Source: an uncultured Gammaproteobacteria bacterium | GTDB taxonomy: Bacteria; Pseudomonadota; Gammaproteobacteria; HK1 | Length of the DNA: 64,000 nt | Direction: 5' to 3' | Assembly (NCBI GenBank): GCA_958295465.1 | Contig: OY282353.1 | Span: 4,331,001 to 4,395,000, forward strand | In this document: positions 25,876 to 38,700 of the stretch, piece after piece | Numbering within the stretch: the stretch's first letter is position 1 | Layout of the letters: the number at the start of each line of letters is the position of its first letter | Notes under the pieces: generated by a model | What the model was told of the DNA's origin: nothing | The model's database searches: none | Seen by the model: the letters and a program-made list of their open reading frames with translations, nothing else | Translations under genes and position numbers: made by a program

Positions 25876-27084
25876 ATGTCGAGGCTACCCAACCGCAGGA
25901 TCGTGCTTGGCGTCGCCGGCGGCATCGCGGCCTACAAAGCCGTGGACCTTGTTCGACGGTTGCGCGACCGGGAATTCGAGGTGCGGGTGGTGATGACCGC
26001 AGCGGCCCGCGAGTTCGTGACCCCTCTCACCTTCCAGGCGGTCTCCTCCAACCCGGTGCACTGCGACCTGCTCGACGAGCAGGCGGAGGCGGGGATGGGA
26101 CACATCGAGCTCGCCCGCTGGGCGGACCTGGTGCTCGTCGCCCCGGCCACCGCCAACGTGATCGCGCGGCTCGCCCACGGGCTCGCCGACGATCTGCTCG
26201 CCACCCTGTGTCTCGCGACCACCGCTCCGATCGTGCTCGCCCCGGCGATGAACCGGCAGATGTGGCAGGCGGGCGCGACCCGGGCGAACGTGCTGGCGCT
26301 GCTCGATCGCGGCGTCTCGATGCTCGGCCCCGGGGAGGGCGATCAGGCGTGCGGCGAGGTGGGTCCGGGACGGATGCTGGAGCCGGAGGAGATCGCGGCT
26401 CGAATCGCGGCCCGGTTCCGCGGCGGGGCGCTCGAAGGCGTCGAGGTCCTGATCACCGCCGGCCCGACCCGGGAGGCTCTCGACCCGGTGCGCTATCTCA
26501 CCAACCACAGCACCGGGAAGATGGGATACGCGACGGCGGCGGCGGCGGCGGCGGCGGGCGCCCGGGTATCGCTGGTGAGCGGTCCCACCGCGTTGCCGGC
26601 GCCTCCCGGCGTCGAGCGCATCGACGTGACGAGCGCCGAGGAGATGTACGCCGAGGTCATGGTGCGAGCGGCCCGCTGCGACGTCTTCATCGCCGCGGCG
26701 GCGGTCGCGGACCATCGACCCGCCCGTTTCGCGGAGCAGAAGATCAAGAAGGGAGACACCCCGGCCGCGCTCGATCTGGTGCGGACGCCGGACATCGTCG
26801 CCGGCGTGGCGGCGATGGACGGCGGCCCGTTCACGGTGGGGTTCGCGGCGGAGACGGAGTCGGTGCAGGCGCACGCGCGGGACAAGCTCGAGCGCAAGGG
26901 ACTCGACATGGTCGCGGCGAACCACGTGGGGCTCCCGGACCGCGGATTCGCGAGCGAGCGCAACGCGCTCAGCGTGCTGTGGCGGGACGGCATCCGGGAA
27001 TTCGCTCTCGCCCCCAAGGCCGAGCTCGCCCGGGACTTGATCCAGCTCGTGGCCGAGCGGTATCGTGCAGAGCATCCAGCTTAA
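25876..27084 (+). CDS. coaBC: Bifunctional phosphopantothenoylcysteine decarboxylase / phosphopantothenate-cysteine ligase
   Basis: A 402-residue coenzyme A biosynthesis enzyme. The N-terminal CoaC half binds FMN and decarboxylates phosphopantothenoylcysteine: [20 protein letters not shown], the catalytic His in [28 protein letters not shown], and the Cys loop [12 protein letters not shown]. The C-terminal CoaB half couples cysteine to phosphopantothenate with [42 protein letters not shown] and the KIKK strand. Length is typical. The dut start overlaps its end by 20 nt, indicating one transcript. Confidence 0.96.
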   Translation: MSRLPNRRIVLGVAGGIAAYKAVDLVRRLRDREFEVRVVMTAAAREFVTPLTFQAVSSNPVHCDLLDEQAEAGMGHIELARWADLVLVAPATANVIARLAHGLADDLLATLCLATTAPIVLAPAMNRQMWQAGATRANVLALLDRGVSMLGPGEGDQACGEVGPGRMLEPEEIAARIAARFRGGALEGVEVLITAGPTREALDPVRYLTNHSTGKMGYATAAAAAAAGARVSLVSGPTALPAPPGVERIDVTSAEEMYAEVMVRAARCDVFIAAAAVADHRPARFAEQKIKKGDTPAALDLVRTPDIVAGVAAMDGGPFTVGFAAETESVQAHARDKLERKGLDMVAANHVGLPDRGFASERNALSVLWRDGIREFALAPKAELARDLIQLVAERYRAEHPA

Positions 27085-27520
27085 GGTCCTCGATCCGAGG
27101 ATTGGCCGCGAATTCCCGTTCCCGCGCTACGAGACGCAAGGGGCGGCGGGATTCGATCTGCGGGCCTGCATCGACGCACCGGTGCAGATCGCGCCGGGCG
27201 AGACCCTGCTCGTCTCCAGCGGCATCGCGATCCACATCGCCGACCCCGGCCTCGCGGCGGTGGTGCTGCCCCGCTCCGGCCTCGGCCACCGGCACGGCAT
27301 CGTGCTCGGCAACCTCGTCGGACTGATCGATTCGGACTACCAGGGACCGGTCGGCATCTCGGTGTGGAACCGCGGTGACGAGCCCTTTACGATCGAGCCG
27401 GGGGACAGGATCGCCCAGCTCGTATTTCTCTCCGTCGCGCGTGCCCGGTTCGAGGTGGTCGGCGCCTTCACGGAGACGGAGCGAGGGGAAGGTGGATTCG
27501 GCCATTCGGGCCGGACGTGA
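27065..27520 (+). CDS. dut: Deoxyuridine 5'-triphosphate nucleotidohydrolase (dUTPase)
   Basis: A 151-residue trimeric dUTPase that converts dUTP to dUMP and PPi, preventing uracil incorporation and supplying dUMP. The five motifs are visible: GAAGFDLRA (1), [12 protein letters not shown] (2), [17 protein letters not shown] (3), [11 protein letters not shown] (4) and the C-terminal P-loop-like [10 protein letters not shown] (5). Translation starts at GTG 27065, within the coaBC end. The coaBC-dut pairing is standard in Gammaproteobacteria. Confidence 0.96.
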   Translation: MQSIQLKVLDPRIGREFPFPRYETQGAAGFDLRACIDAPVQIAPGETLLVSSGIAIHIADPGLAAVVLPRSGLGHRHGIVLGNLVGLIDSDYQGPVGISVWNRGDEPFTIEPGDRIAQLVFLSVARARFEVVGAFTETERGEGGFGHSGRT

Positions 27521-27673
27521 AACGTTTCCGCCGGGTGCGGCGAGGATTCCGAAGATGACATCGCCCCCTGCGCTCGACCGGCGGCACGACGGTCCTCCCG
27601 CATCGGCGCGGACCACCGGGACGGGAAACGACGGGCCGGCGCGTCCCTGCCCTTCGCCGGACGGAGACGAGGC

Positions 27674-30598
<2,925 letters not shown>

Positions 30599-30847
30599 GC
30601 ATCGGTGGGGCTCGTGAGGCGGAGCATCGGGTTGGGCTGCGGCATCTGAGGGACCGGTCGCGGGCTCCGCCATGCCCGGAACCGGCGCGGTTTCCTCGCC
30701 GGGCCGTGGAGAAGGCCGGGCGGCCGGAAGACAGGATGTCCCACGATGCCCGGAACCGGCGCGGCCCTCTCGCCGGATCATGGGACGAGAACGCGCGGGA
30801 TGCGGCGAATGAAATCCGGCTTCACCCACAAGTAACGGAGACCGACG

Positions 30848-31600
30848 TTGGGAGCGACGATCGAGCGCAGGGACGTGGTGCGCCTGGGTGCGGTCGAGGT
30901 GCCCTATGCGTTCAAGCGGGTGCCGCGCCGGCGCCACGTGCATATCCTCGTCAACGAGGAAGGGGCGATCGAGGTGCGCGCTCCGTGGCGGTTCAGCCTG
31001 GCGAAGGCCCGGGAGGTGCTGCGCGAGAACGCCCGGTGGGTGGTGCGGACCCTGGACGGTGCGCGGGAGAGGCTCGCGCAACGGCCGCCTCTGATCACCG
31101 GCACCCGCCTTCCCCTGCTCGACGCATCGTTGCGGCTCGAGGTTCGGCCGCGGGCCCAGATGGATCTGTTCGCCGGCGCCAGGAAGGGACAGGGGCGCGT
31201 GGAACGCCGGGGAACGGCCCTTCGGGTCAGCACCGCGTCGCTTGGCGAGGGTGAGCTGCGCGGGCTGATCGAGCACTGGTATCGACGCGAGGCCGCCACT
31301 CATCTCGCCGCTCGGGTCGAGCATTACTCGCCGCGGCTCGGGGTGCGCCCTTCCAGGGTGACCATTCGCGGGCAACGCTCGCGATGGGGAAGCTGCTCCG
31401 GCAAGGGAACCGTGAGCCTGAACTGGCGCCTGATGATGGTGCCGGGCGCTCTGGCCGACTACGTCGTCGTCCACGAGCTGTGCCATCTGCGGCACATGAA
31501 CCATTCGCCGCGGTTCTGGGCCATGGTGGGCGGCGCAATCCCCGACTACCGGGACCGCCGCCGCCGACTGAACGCGCTCCAGGGACGCCTTCCGCTATAG
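30848..31600 (+). CDS. YgjP-like / SprT-like zinc metallopeptidase (M48 superfamily)
   Basis: A 250-residue protein of the DUF45/YgjP family. The zinc motif is VVVHELCHLRHMNHSPRFW, with the HExxH core and a downstream His. RGQRSRWGSCSGKGTVSLNW is the conserved segment just before it. The N-terminal part is a beta-rich domain with basic patches (FKRVPRRRHVHILVNEEG). Peptidase activity is expected from motif; substrates are unknown. Translation probably begins at TTG 30848, 7 nt after GGAG. The preceding 249 bp hold a duplicated ATGCCCGGAACCGGCGCGG (near 30672 and 30748) but no gene. Confidence 0.88.
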   Translation: MGATIERRDVVRLGAVEVPYAFKRVPRRRHVHILVNEEGAIEVRAPWRFSLAKAREVLRENARWVVRTLDGARERLAQRPPLITGTRLPLLDASLRLEVRPRAQMDLFAGARKGQGRVERRGTALRVSTASLGEGELRGLIEHWYRREAATHLAARVEHYSPRLGVRPSRVTIRGQRSRWGSCSGKGTVSLNWRLMMVPGALADYVVVHELCHLRHMNHSPRFWAMVGGAIPDYRDRRRRLNALQGRLPL

Positions 31601-31777
31601 GCGAAGCGGTCGGGCGGCACTTCATCCTCCGCTCGCAGAGTCGAGAGGCGGGGCGTGCACCGCGGCCTGCTCCCGGCCCACCCCCTCCCCGCATCCCGGC
31701 CGGCTCATGGATTCGCTTGAACCTCCGCCGGCGTTCCAGGCTCCTCCGACGCCCGCGGGCGCGGGCGGCTCGGACCC

Positions 31778-32350
31778 TCAGCCGAGCATCCCGGCAAGCT
31801 GGCGAAGAGGGCCGACGAAGAGGATCGCGACAAGCTGGAGGGCCACCATCACCACGATCGGTGACAGGTCGAGCCCTCCGATCGGCGGAACGAGGCGCCG
31901 CGCCGGGGCGAGCAGCGGCTCGTTCAGGCTGTAGAGCAGGCCGAGCACCGGGTTGTAGGAGCCGGGGTTGATCCAGCTCATGACCACCTGGATCAGGATC
32001 GAGAACAGGAAGATGTAGATCGCGAGCTGGAGAAGTTCGGCGATCGAGAACACCAGCAGCGCGCCGGCGGGGACACGCCGGTCCAGTATTTCCATGATGA
32101 TCCACAGCTCGCCGAACTGGAGGGCGACGAGAAGGACGACGCATGCGAGGTCGATGCCTCCGACGGCCGGAAGCGTGCGGTGCATCGGTGCGAGCACCGG
32201 CCGGGTCGCCTTGACGATGAACTGCGAGAGCGGGTTGTAGAAATCCGCCCGCACCCACTGGAGCAGGAGGCGGAGCATGACGATGAGGATGTAGAGCCCG
32301 AACAGGGTCTCGACGAGGAACGTCGCCGCGTTGCCGATGTGTCCGCCCAT
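31778..32350 (-). CDS. yggT: YggT family membrane protein
   Basis: A 190-residue protein with two YggT repeats. Each is a pair of membrane helices followed by a short WxxxxFYNP-type motif: LRLLLQWVRADFYNPLSQFI in the first and VVMSWINPGSYNPVLGLLYS in the second, each leading to a P-L-L-A-P-x-R-R-like amphipathic stretch. It is linked in the literature to osmotic tolerance and membrane organisation, without known biochemistry. It lies 126 bp downstream of proC on the same strand, the usual proC-yggT order. Confidence 0.93.
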   Translation of the reverse strand: MGGHIGNAATFLVETLFGLYILIVMLRLLLQWVRADFYNPLSQFIVKATRPVLAPMHRTLPAVGGIDLACVVLLVALQFGELWIIMEILDRRVPAGALLVFSIAELLQLAIYIFLFSILIQVVMSWINPGSYNPVLGLLYSLNEPLLAPARRLVPPIGGLDLSPIVVMVALQLVAILFVGPLRQLAGMLG

Positions 32351-32476
32351 GCCCCGGCCGCTCGATCAGGCAACGGTTCCGGATGGTGGCCGCGCGGACG
32401 TCCAGCCGCCCGCGGACCCCCGGCGCCGATCCGGCCGTGGCCTGCGTTTACCCGCTCCGATCACCTTCCACCGCCT

Positions 32477-33301
32477 TCATTCCCCGAATGCATCCCCGAG
32501 CTCGATCGACCGCCGTCGCGCCCCGTGGATGCCGTCCGCCACCACCTTGTCGATGCCGCCCTCGCGCATGGTGACCAGCGCCCGCTCGGTGGTGCCGCCC
32601 GGCGAGGTCACCCTCTCGCGCAGCACCGCGGGCGGCTCGTCGCTCTCGTTCGCGATGCGGGCGGCGCCGAGCGCGGTCTGCAAGGTGAGGCGCCGGGCGG
32701 AATCCGCGTCGAGGCCCATCGCCTCCCCGGTCGCCTGCATGATCTCCATGAGCAGGAAGTAATAGGCGGGACCGCTCCCGGACAACGCGGTGACCGCATC
32801 GAGCTGTACCTCGTCGTCCACCCAGATGGTGATGCCCACCGCTTCCAGGATCGCGCCGGCGCGCTCGCGCTGGCCGGGGTCGACCTTCACGTTCGCAAAC
32901 AGCGCGGTCGCCCCGCAACCGACGAGGGCCGGCGTATTCGGCATGGTGCGCACGATCGCCATGTCCCCGCCCGCCCAGCGGTTGATGTCCGCCTCGCGCA
33001 CTCCGGCCGCGATCGACACCAGAAGCGGCTCGTGATCGCCGAGCACCGGTGCGAGCGCCTGTACGACGGTGTGCATGATCTGCGGCTTGACGGCCAGGAC
33101 CAGGGTGGCGCAGCGCAATGCCACGACGCCGTTGTCGCCGCTGGCGTTGACCCCGAAGCGCCGGGTCAGGTCGTCGAGCTTGGGGGTGTCCGGATCCGAC
33201 ACCCAGATCGTGCCGGGCGGCGTTCCATTCGCGACCAGCCCGCCGATGAGGCTGGCGGCCATGTTGCCGCCCCCGATGAATCCGATGTTCGACTCGCTCA
33301 T
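32477..33301 (-). CDS. proC: Pyrroline-5-carboxylate reductase
   Basis: A 274-residue NAD(P)H-dependent reductase making L-proline from 1-pyrroline-5-carboxylate. The Rossmann motif is IGFIGGGNMAASLIGGL; catalytic and substrate-binding signatures are VRTMPNTPALVGCGATALFA and ALSGSGPAYYFLLMEIM, and TSPGGTTERAL is the family's C-terminal P5C-binding motif. ATG 33301 is chosen over GTG 33310. In most Gammaproteobacteria yggS precedes proC; here the 660 bp upstream have no yggS, so the usual trio is broken. Confidence 0.95.
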   Translation of the reverse strand: MSESNIGFIGGGNMAASLIGGLVANGTPPGTIWVSDPDTPKLDDLTRRFGVNASGDNGVVALRCATLVLAVKPQIMHTVVQALAPVLGDHEPLLVSIAAGVREADINRWAGGDMAIVRTMPNTPALVGCGATALFANVKVDPGQRERAGAILEAVGITIWVDDEVQLDAVTALSGSGPAYYFLLMEIMQATGEAMGLDADSARRLTLQTALGAARIANESDEPPAVLRERVTSPGGTTERALVTMREGGIDKVVADGIHGARRRSIELGDAFGE

Positions 33302-33310
33302 TCCGGCCAC

Positions 33311-33970
33311 CGCGCACTCGACCCGTCACCTGCCGGGCATTATCGGGCATTGATGCATCGCCGCAACCCGCGCCGCCGATCTTCGGACCCGGCGCCCCAT
33401 GCGTCGCGGCCATCGGTTCGGCGGGGCCATCGAGCATCGGACAAGCGGCATCCATGAGCAGGGCGACGCCGTCGGCCCGGGCCGGCGATCCTTCATATCT
33501 CCCGAGCCGCGACCGCCATCGAGGGGGTGACCGGCACCACCCGGCATCCCGCCTCGGCCAGGTGCCCGGCCGCGGCCTCGCTGGTCCGGGACCGGGCCGG
33601 GGGCGGTCACCGGCACCCGGCACCGAAGCAGCTTCGGACCGATCCGGATCGGTGGGAGCAGATGCGGGAAACGCGGGTGCGGCGCGGGATTCGGGGTCAT
33701 GTCGCCGGTGGAATGAAGGGACGCGGAAACATACTATAAGACCCTTCCGTGAGCGTGGCCCGAATCCGTCCGGGCCAGCCCTCCGGGCAACGCTTCGAGC
33801 CGGGAGCAGCCGGCGGCTCGGCGCTTCACGCGAACGCCATGACCGTCGAAGCGCAGGCCGGTTGGCCTTGGATGCGAGAGGATCGCGGGCGACAGGAAGG
33901 CAGCGGGCCGGGATGACGCACGGTCACGGCTTCCGCCTCCCACCGGATACCGAGGGAGCATGATTGGAAA
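33311..33970. other. 660-bp gene-free interval between proC and the DUF4149 gene
   Basis: No intact gene was recognised. On the minus strand near 33500-33600 one frame reads TSEAAAGHLAEAGCRVVPVT followed by PSMAVAAREI and a stop, which looks like the C-terminal end of a real protein but has a stop a few codons upstream. I could not assign it. The rest is low-complexity GC-rich sequence. The interval sits where yggS would be expected. Confidence 0.4.
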
Positions 33971-34408
33971 ATGGGTGCGGCGATTGTCGATGCGGCCGGC
34001 CTGGTGGCCGTCGCCGGGGTGTTCGGCGCCATGGTGTTCTTCGCGTTCGTCTACGCGCCGCTCGTCTTCATCAAGCTCGGCACGGAGGCCGGCGGCCGGT
34101 TCATTCGCGAGGTGTTTCCCGTCTACTATCTGGCGATGGGCGCGGCGAGCATCGCGGCCGCGGCACTGCTCCCCTTCGCGAGCGCCGCGCGCGACGCCGA
34201 CGCACTGGCGATGGCCTGCATCGGTATCGTGTTCCTCCTCGCCCGCTTCGTGCTGCTCCCGATCGTCAACCGCAATCGCGATGCGGGACAGGCAGGCGAC
34301 GTCGCGGCGAAGAAACGCTTCGACTTGCTGCACCGGGCGAGTGTGACGGTGAACGCGATCCAGATGCTGGGGGTGCTCGTGGTGCTCGTACGCTACGTGG
34401 CGCACTGA
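33971..34408 (+). CDS. DUF4149 domain-containing membrane protein
   Basis: A 145-residue protein with four hydrophobic helices: AAGLVAVAGVFGAMVFFAFV, then YLAMGAASIAAAALLPFASA, ACIGIVFLLARFVLLPIVN and AIQMLGVLVVLVRYV. KLGTEAGGRFIREVFPVYY is the motif I associate with DUF4149/TMEM205-like proteins. Function unknown. ATG 33971 is preceded by a weak purine-rich stretch. The methyltransferase gene starts 8 bp after its stop, so the two are probably co-transcribed. Confidence 0.82.
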   Translation: MGAAIVDAAGLVAVAGVFGAMVFFAFVYAPLVFIKLGTEAGGRFIREVFPVYYLAMGAASIAAAALLPFASAARDADALAMACIGIVFLLARFVLLPIVNRNRDAGQAGDVAAKKRFDLLHRASVTVNAIQMLGVLVVLVRYVAH

Positions 34409-34416
34409 CCGCGACC

Positions 34417-35247
34417 ATGAGCGCCTACGAGAACTACACGGCGGTCGCCGACGACTACGACCGTACCCGCGTCCCCATCGGGGTCGAGATCATCCTGGGT
34501 TGCCTGGCCACCGGCGGACGGCCGCTCGACTCGTTGCGTCTTCTCGACGCAGGATGCGGGACGGGCAGCTACACCGCCGCTCTGCGTCCATACGCAGGCG
34601 TTATCGACGCGGTGGATCTGAACCCGTCGATGCTCGGCGTCGCACGAGCAAAGCTCGATCGCACGCCGGGATGCGCGGTCGCGCTGCACGAGGCGGGCCT
34701 CGATGCGCTACCGTTCGAGGATGCCCGCTTCGATGCGGTGATGGTGAATCAGGTGCTTCATCATCTCCCGGACTCGCCGCACGACGGCTGGCCGATGCTC
34801 CGGCGGGTGCTCGCCGAGCTCGCGCGGGTGCTGCGCCCGGGCGGCGCGGCGATCATCAACACGTGCTCCCACGGGCAGCTTCGCCACGGCTGGTGGTACG
34901 TGGGACTGGTTCCCGGCGCAGTCGAGGCGATGTGCCGGCGTCACGCGGACACCGGGGTTCTGGCCGGGCTTCTCGCGCAAGCCGGACTCGCTCCACGCGG
35001 CCGGTTCGTACCGAGCGATGCGCTCATGCAGGGCGATGCGTACTTCAACGGGCGCGGTCCGCTCGATCCCGTATGGCGCCGCGGCGACTCGTTATGGTCG
35101 GTAGTGTCCGAATCGGAGCTCGAACGCGCCCTTGATCGGATCCGCACCCTCGACGAAGCGGGAACGCTCGACGCGTTCGTCGCCGAGCAGGACCGCATGC
35201 GGCCTTCTGTCGGGCAGATCGGATTTCACTATGCGGCCCGTACATGA
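34417..35247 (+). CDS. Class I SAM-dependent methyltransferase
   Basis: A 276-residue protein with a complete Rossmann-type methyltransferase core. Motif I is LLDAGCGTGSYTAAL, motif II VDLNPSMLGVAR, motif III ALPFEDARFDAVMVNQVLHH and motif IV LARVLRPGGAAII, a pattern close to UbiE/methyltransferase type 11. The start is YENYTAVADDYDRTRVPIG, typical of the class. The target is unknown. It is expressed with the DUF4149 gene 8 bp upstream. An intergenic GTCATTCCCGC-type repeat follows at about 35255. Confidence 0.9.
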   Translation: MSAYENYTAVADDYDRTRVPIGVEIILGCLATGGRPLDSLRLLDAGCGTGSYTAALRPYAGVIDAVDLNPSMLGVARAKLDRTPGCAVALHEAGLDALPFEDARFDAVMVNQVLHHLPDSPHDGWPMLRRVLAELARVLRPGGAAIINTCSHGQLRHGWWYVGLVPGAVEAMCRRHADTGVLAGLLAQAGLAPRGRFVPSDALMQGDAYFNGRGPLDPVWRRGDSLWSVVSESELERALDRIRTLDEAGTLDAFVAEQDRMRPSVGQIGFHYAART

Positions 35248-35612
35248 AACTCCGTCATTCCCGCCGAAGCGGGGATCCGGAAGGTGTGGTTCCGGCTACG
35301 GCGATCCGCTCGACACGCTGAAGCTGCGTTCCCGTCCAACCGGGCTGCTGTCGTTCGCGGAAATCGCCTCTATCCGCTCTCCGCCGGGCGGGCGGCGCAC
35401 GAGCCGGAGCGCCGCGCCGCGGCAGGACCCCCGGAGCGGCGGATGCACGACCCTCGACAGGAGTGGGCAATGGATTTCGGATACTTCGGCCTGATGGGAT
35501 GCGGCGTCCCACCCATCGGCGTCCCGCTTCCCGAGCCCATGAGCGAGGCCGCGGACTGAACCGGATTGACGCACCGCATCCCCCATCACCCGCCAGCGGA
35601 GATCGATTCCAC
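35248..35612. other. Gap with an intergenic repeat and a 29-codon relic
   Basis: A GTCATTCCCGC...GCGGGGATCCGG repeat lies at about 35255-35280. The small frame at 35470-35559 is listed separately. Nothing else is supported. Confidence 0.5.
35470..35559 (+). pseudogene. 29-codon frame resembling the start of a luciferase-like monooxygenase
   Basis: ATG 35470 has a good AGGAG ribosome site, yet the frame is only 29 residues. It begins MDFGYFGLMG, like the N-terminus of many LLM flavin-dependent monooxygenases, and continues CGVPPIGVPLPEPMSEAAD to a TGA at 35557. One reading is a gene reduced to its two ends, as seen at 12.1 and 39.0 kb. The family assignment rests on ten residues and is weak; a real microprotein is possible. 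Confidence 0.3.
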
Positions 35613-36842
35613 ATGAGCCGCACCACCACCGTTCACCGCGGGCGCGGAGCCGTGATCGCGGTCATCGCCGCCGCCTGCCTGATCTCCCTGGTCGGCTTCG
35701 GGATCAGGTCGAGCTTTGGCCTTTACCTCGACCCGATGACGGCCGCGAAAGGGTGGTCGCGCGAGACCTTCGCGCTCGCGATGGCAATCCAGAACCTGTT
35801 GTGGGGGATCGGCGTACCCATCGCGGGCGCAATCGCGGATCGATACGGACCCGGACTGGTCATCGCACTGGGCGCGGTCATCTACGGCATGGGTGTCGCG
35901 GGCATGGCGGGATCGGACAGCGGGCTCGCGCTCCATCTCAGCGGCGGCCTCCTCGTCGGCCTCGGCGTCGCGTTCACCTCGTTCTCGCTCGCGCTCGCGG
36001 CCATCGCGCGGGTCGTCAGCCCGGAGCGCCGCTCGTTCGCGCTCGGCTTCGGCACCGCGGCCGGCTCGCTCGGCCAGGTGATCTTCTCACCGCTCTCCCA
36101 GGCTCTGATTTCGAGCTACGGATGGTACGACTCGCTCGTGCTGGTCTCCTTCATCACCCTGGTCATGATCCCGCTGGCGTTCACCCTGCCCGGCACGGGC
36201 AAGGCGCCCGGCGAACCGCCCTCGGACCAGACCATCGGCGAGGCCCTGGGAGAGGCGATGACCCACCGCGGCTACGTGCTGCTCACCATCGGATTCTTCG
36301 TCTGCGGGTTCCACGTCGCGTTCATGACCGTGCACTTTCCCGCCTATGTGACCGATCTCGGTCTCCCGCCGCACGTGGGCGCCTACGCACTGTCGCTCGT
36401 CGGGCTGCTCAACATCGCCGGCTCGTTCCTGTCCGGCATCGTCGGCCAGCGGTTCAGCAAGAAGGCAAGCCTCTCCGTCATCTACTTCGCCCGTGCGGTG
36501 GCGATCGCGGCCCTGCTGACGGCTCCGGTGAGCGAGACCACCATCTATCTGTTCGCGACCGTGATGGGGCTGTTGTGGCTCTCCACAGTCCCGCTGACCA
36601 CCGCCATCGTCGCACAGATCTTCGGGCTGAAGTTCATGGCGACGCTCTTCGGCGTGGTGTTCCTGAGCCACCAGATCGGAAGCTTTCTCGGGGTGTGGCT
36701 GGGCGGGGTGTTCTACGACCGCACCGGCTCGTACGACATGATGTGGTGGGCCGGGATCTTCTTCGGAGTATTCGCGGCCATCGTCCACTGGCCCATCGAC
36801 GAGAAGCCGCTCCCCCGGCTCGCGCTGAGGGCGGCGGCATAG
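35613..36842 (+). CDS. MFS transporter
   Basis: A 409-residue major facilitator with twelve predicted helices. The first helix is VIAVIAAACLISLVGFGIRS; the loop 2-3 motif is GAIADRYGPGLVIALGAVIY, a variant of the MFS GxxxDRxGRR signature. The second half begins around MTHRGYVLLTIGFFVCGFHV and contains FGVVFLSHQIGSFLGVWLGG, as in monocarboxylate/oxalate-formate-type permeases. The substrate is probably a small organic acid, by resemblance only. ATG 35613 lies 12 nt after GGAG. Confidence 0.9.
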   Translation: MSRTTTVHRGRGAVIAVIAAACLISLVGFGIRSSFGLYLDPMTAAKGWSRETFALAMAIQNLLWGIGVPIAGAIADRYGPGLVIALGAVIYGMGVAGMAGSDSGLALHLSGGLLVGLGVAFTSFSLALAAIARVVSPERRSFALGFGTAAGSLGQVIFSPLSQALISSYGWYDSLVLVSFITLVMIPLAFTLPGTGKAPGEPPSDQTIGEALGEAMTHRGYVLLTIGFFVCGFHVAFMTVHFPAYVTDLGLPPHVGAYALSLVGLLNIAGSFLSGIVGQRFSKKASLSVIYFARAVAIAALLTAPVSETTIYLFATVMGLLWLSTVPLTTAIVAQIFGLKFMATLFGVVFLSHQIGSFLGVWLGGVFYDRTGSYDMMWWAGIFFGVFAAIVHWPIDEKPLPRLALRAAA

Positions 36843-37272
<430 letters not shown>

Positions 37273-37587
37273 TCAGAGCCTGAGATACAACCGGCCGGAC
37301 TCGTTCCTGATCTCGAAGGTCTCCAGGTCGATGCAGACGGGGCCGGCGAGGGCCTCCCCGGTTTCTATGTCGAACTGCCCCATGTGCAGCGGACATTCGA
37401 TGATCCCGTCCATGACCGTCCCGTCTTCGAGGTGTTGCCGCTCGTGCGTGCAGTGGCCGTCGGTGGCGAAGAACCGCCCGCCGAGGTTGTAGATTGCGAA
37501 GGAGCGCGCGCCGTGGTCGAAACGGCGCACACCGTCGCAAGGGACGTCGGCGGCATCGCAGACCGGGATCCACCCTTCCCCGCTCAT
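37273..37587 (-). CDS. Rieske [2Fe-2S] ferredoxin
   Basis: A 104-residue soluble Rieske protein. The cluster motifs are CTHERQHLEDG (CxH) and CPLHMGQFD (CxxH), separated by 17 residues, as in NirD-like and dioxygenase ferredoxins. No membrane segment or catalytic domain is present, so it is an electron carrier. It lies 54 bp downstream of the sterol-desaturase-like gene and probably shares its transcript. That makes it a plausible electron donor for that diiron hydroxylase, an inference from position. Confidence 0.92.
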   Translation of the reverse strand: MSGEGWIPVCDAADVPCDGVRRFDHGARSFAIYNLGGRFFATDGHCTHERQHLEDGTVMDGIIECPLHMGQFDIETGEALAGPVCIDLETFEIRNESGRLYLRL

Positions 37588-37641
37588 CGCCTCCGTGCTC
37601 CGCTCATCGTCTCTCCGTGCTCCCGATACGGATCGTGCCCC

Positions 37642-38700
37642 TCAGCCCGTTCGCCGGGCGGGCGTTCTCTTCCCCGCGTGCATCCGGATGCGGCGTTCCC
37701 TGATCCGGGCGTCGGCCTCCGGGGTGCCGTCGTGGAAGCTCCCGAAGATCCTGTCCCAGGGGTCTTCATGAGTACCGTAGTTGCAGTCGATGAAGCGGTG
37801 GTGCAACTGGTGCATGAAATCACCCAGTTGCAGACGGATATGCCTGGTGAGCTTGACCTCGTGGTAGCCGCAATGGGAGACCGGCCCGCCGATCGTGTGC
37901 AGCATGGCGTTGAAGATCACGTGGATCGGGTGGCTCGCCACCAGGAAGTAGATGATCAGATCGGAATAGAGCCCGGCGTGTTCCAGCGGGTGCATGGCGT
38001 GTCCCGACCACGGCCCCACGTTGACGTTCTTGTGATGCCAGGAATGTACCCGGCGATATATCGGACCGACGTGCAGCAAGCGGTGGAACCAGTAGAAATG
38101 GAAGCCGCTCCATAGCGGGATCACCAGCATCAGGCCGGCGAACCGGAACGGATTGTCGGTGAAGGTGGCGAGGGTCGCGTACCCGTTGGCGTAGCCCCAG
38201 AGCAGCAGGCATTCCCACAGGGTGCCTATCGGCACCGAGCCGGCCAGGGTCCAGAACATGTTGTCCCGGACCTGGTCGCGAAAATGAAAGATCTTCGAGT
38301 TCGTCGCCAGCGGTCTGGCGTCGTAGCGCAGATCGTCTCCCTGCTTGCGGCAGGTATAAAGGAACAGGTGCAGGCCGCCCGCGACGGTGAGCACGATGCA
38401 CAGGTTGCGCAGCAGGATCTCCAGCATCCAGCCGGGTTGAAAGGTGGCGGCGCGCTCCAGTGACGGCGTGAACCAGGTCCAGGCCGCGATCGCCACCAGC
38501 AGCATCAGGAAGCGCGGCGAAAAGGGACGCCAGACCCCGAACAGGTACTTGATGCTGTCGGCGATGCTGAACGGGCGCTCGAACCAGGCGGCCTGGGTGA
38601 CGGGCAGCTCGGGCGTGAAATCCCAGATCCTGCGCGACGCCCGCTTCGGAGCGGCGGAACCGCCGGACGCCGTCGGGGGGGCAGCGGTGGTGGTGGCCAT
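37642..38700 (-). CDS. Sterol desaturase / fatty acid hydroxylase family protein
   Basis: A 352-residue integral membrane diiron enzyme. The histidine clusters are FHFYWFHRLLH (HxxxH type), VHSWHHKN (HxxHH) and HQLHHRFIDCNYG (HxxHH), with HTIGGPVSHCGYHE as further ligands. Several membrane helices precede them (FLMLLVAIAAWTWF; NLCIVLTVAGGLHLFLYTC). The reaction is O2-dependent hydroxylation or desaturation of a lipid or sterol-like substrate, not identifiable here. ATG 38700 (MATTTAAPP) has GAGG upstream; the open frame extends to 38754 but with an unlikely N-terminus. The Rieske gene follows. Confidence 0.9.
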   Translation of the reverse strand: MATTTAAPPTASGGSAAPKRASRRIWDFTPELPVTQAAWFERPFSIADSIKYLFGVWRPFSPRFLMLLVAIAAWTWFTPSLERAATFQPGWMLEILLRNLCIVLTVAGGLHLFLYTCRKQGDDLRYDARPLATNSKIFHFRDQVRDNMFWTLAGSVPIGTLWECLLLWGYANGYATLATFTDNPFRFAGLMLVIPLWSGFHFYWFHRLLHVGPIYRRVHSWHHKNVNVGPWSGHAMHPLEHAGLYSDLIIYFLVASHPIHVIFNAMLHTIGGPVSHCGYHEVKLTRHIRLQLGDFMHQLHHRFIDCNYGTHEDPWDRIFGSFHDGTPEADARIRERRIRMHAGKRTPARRTG

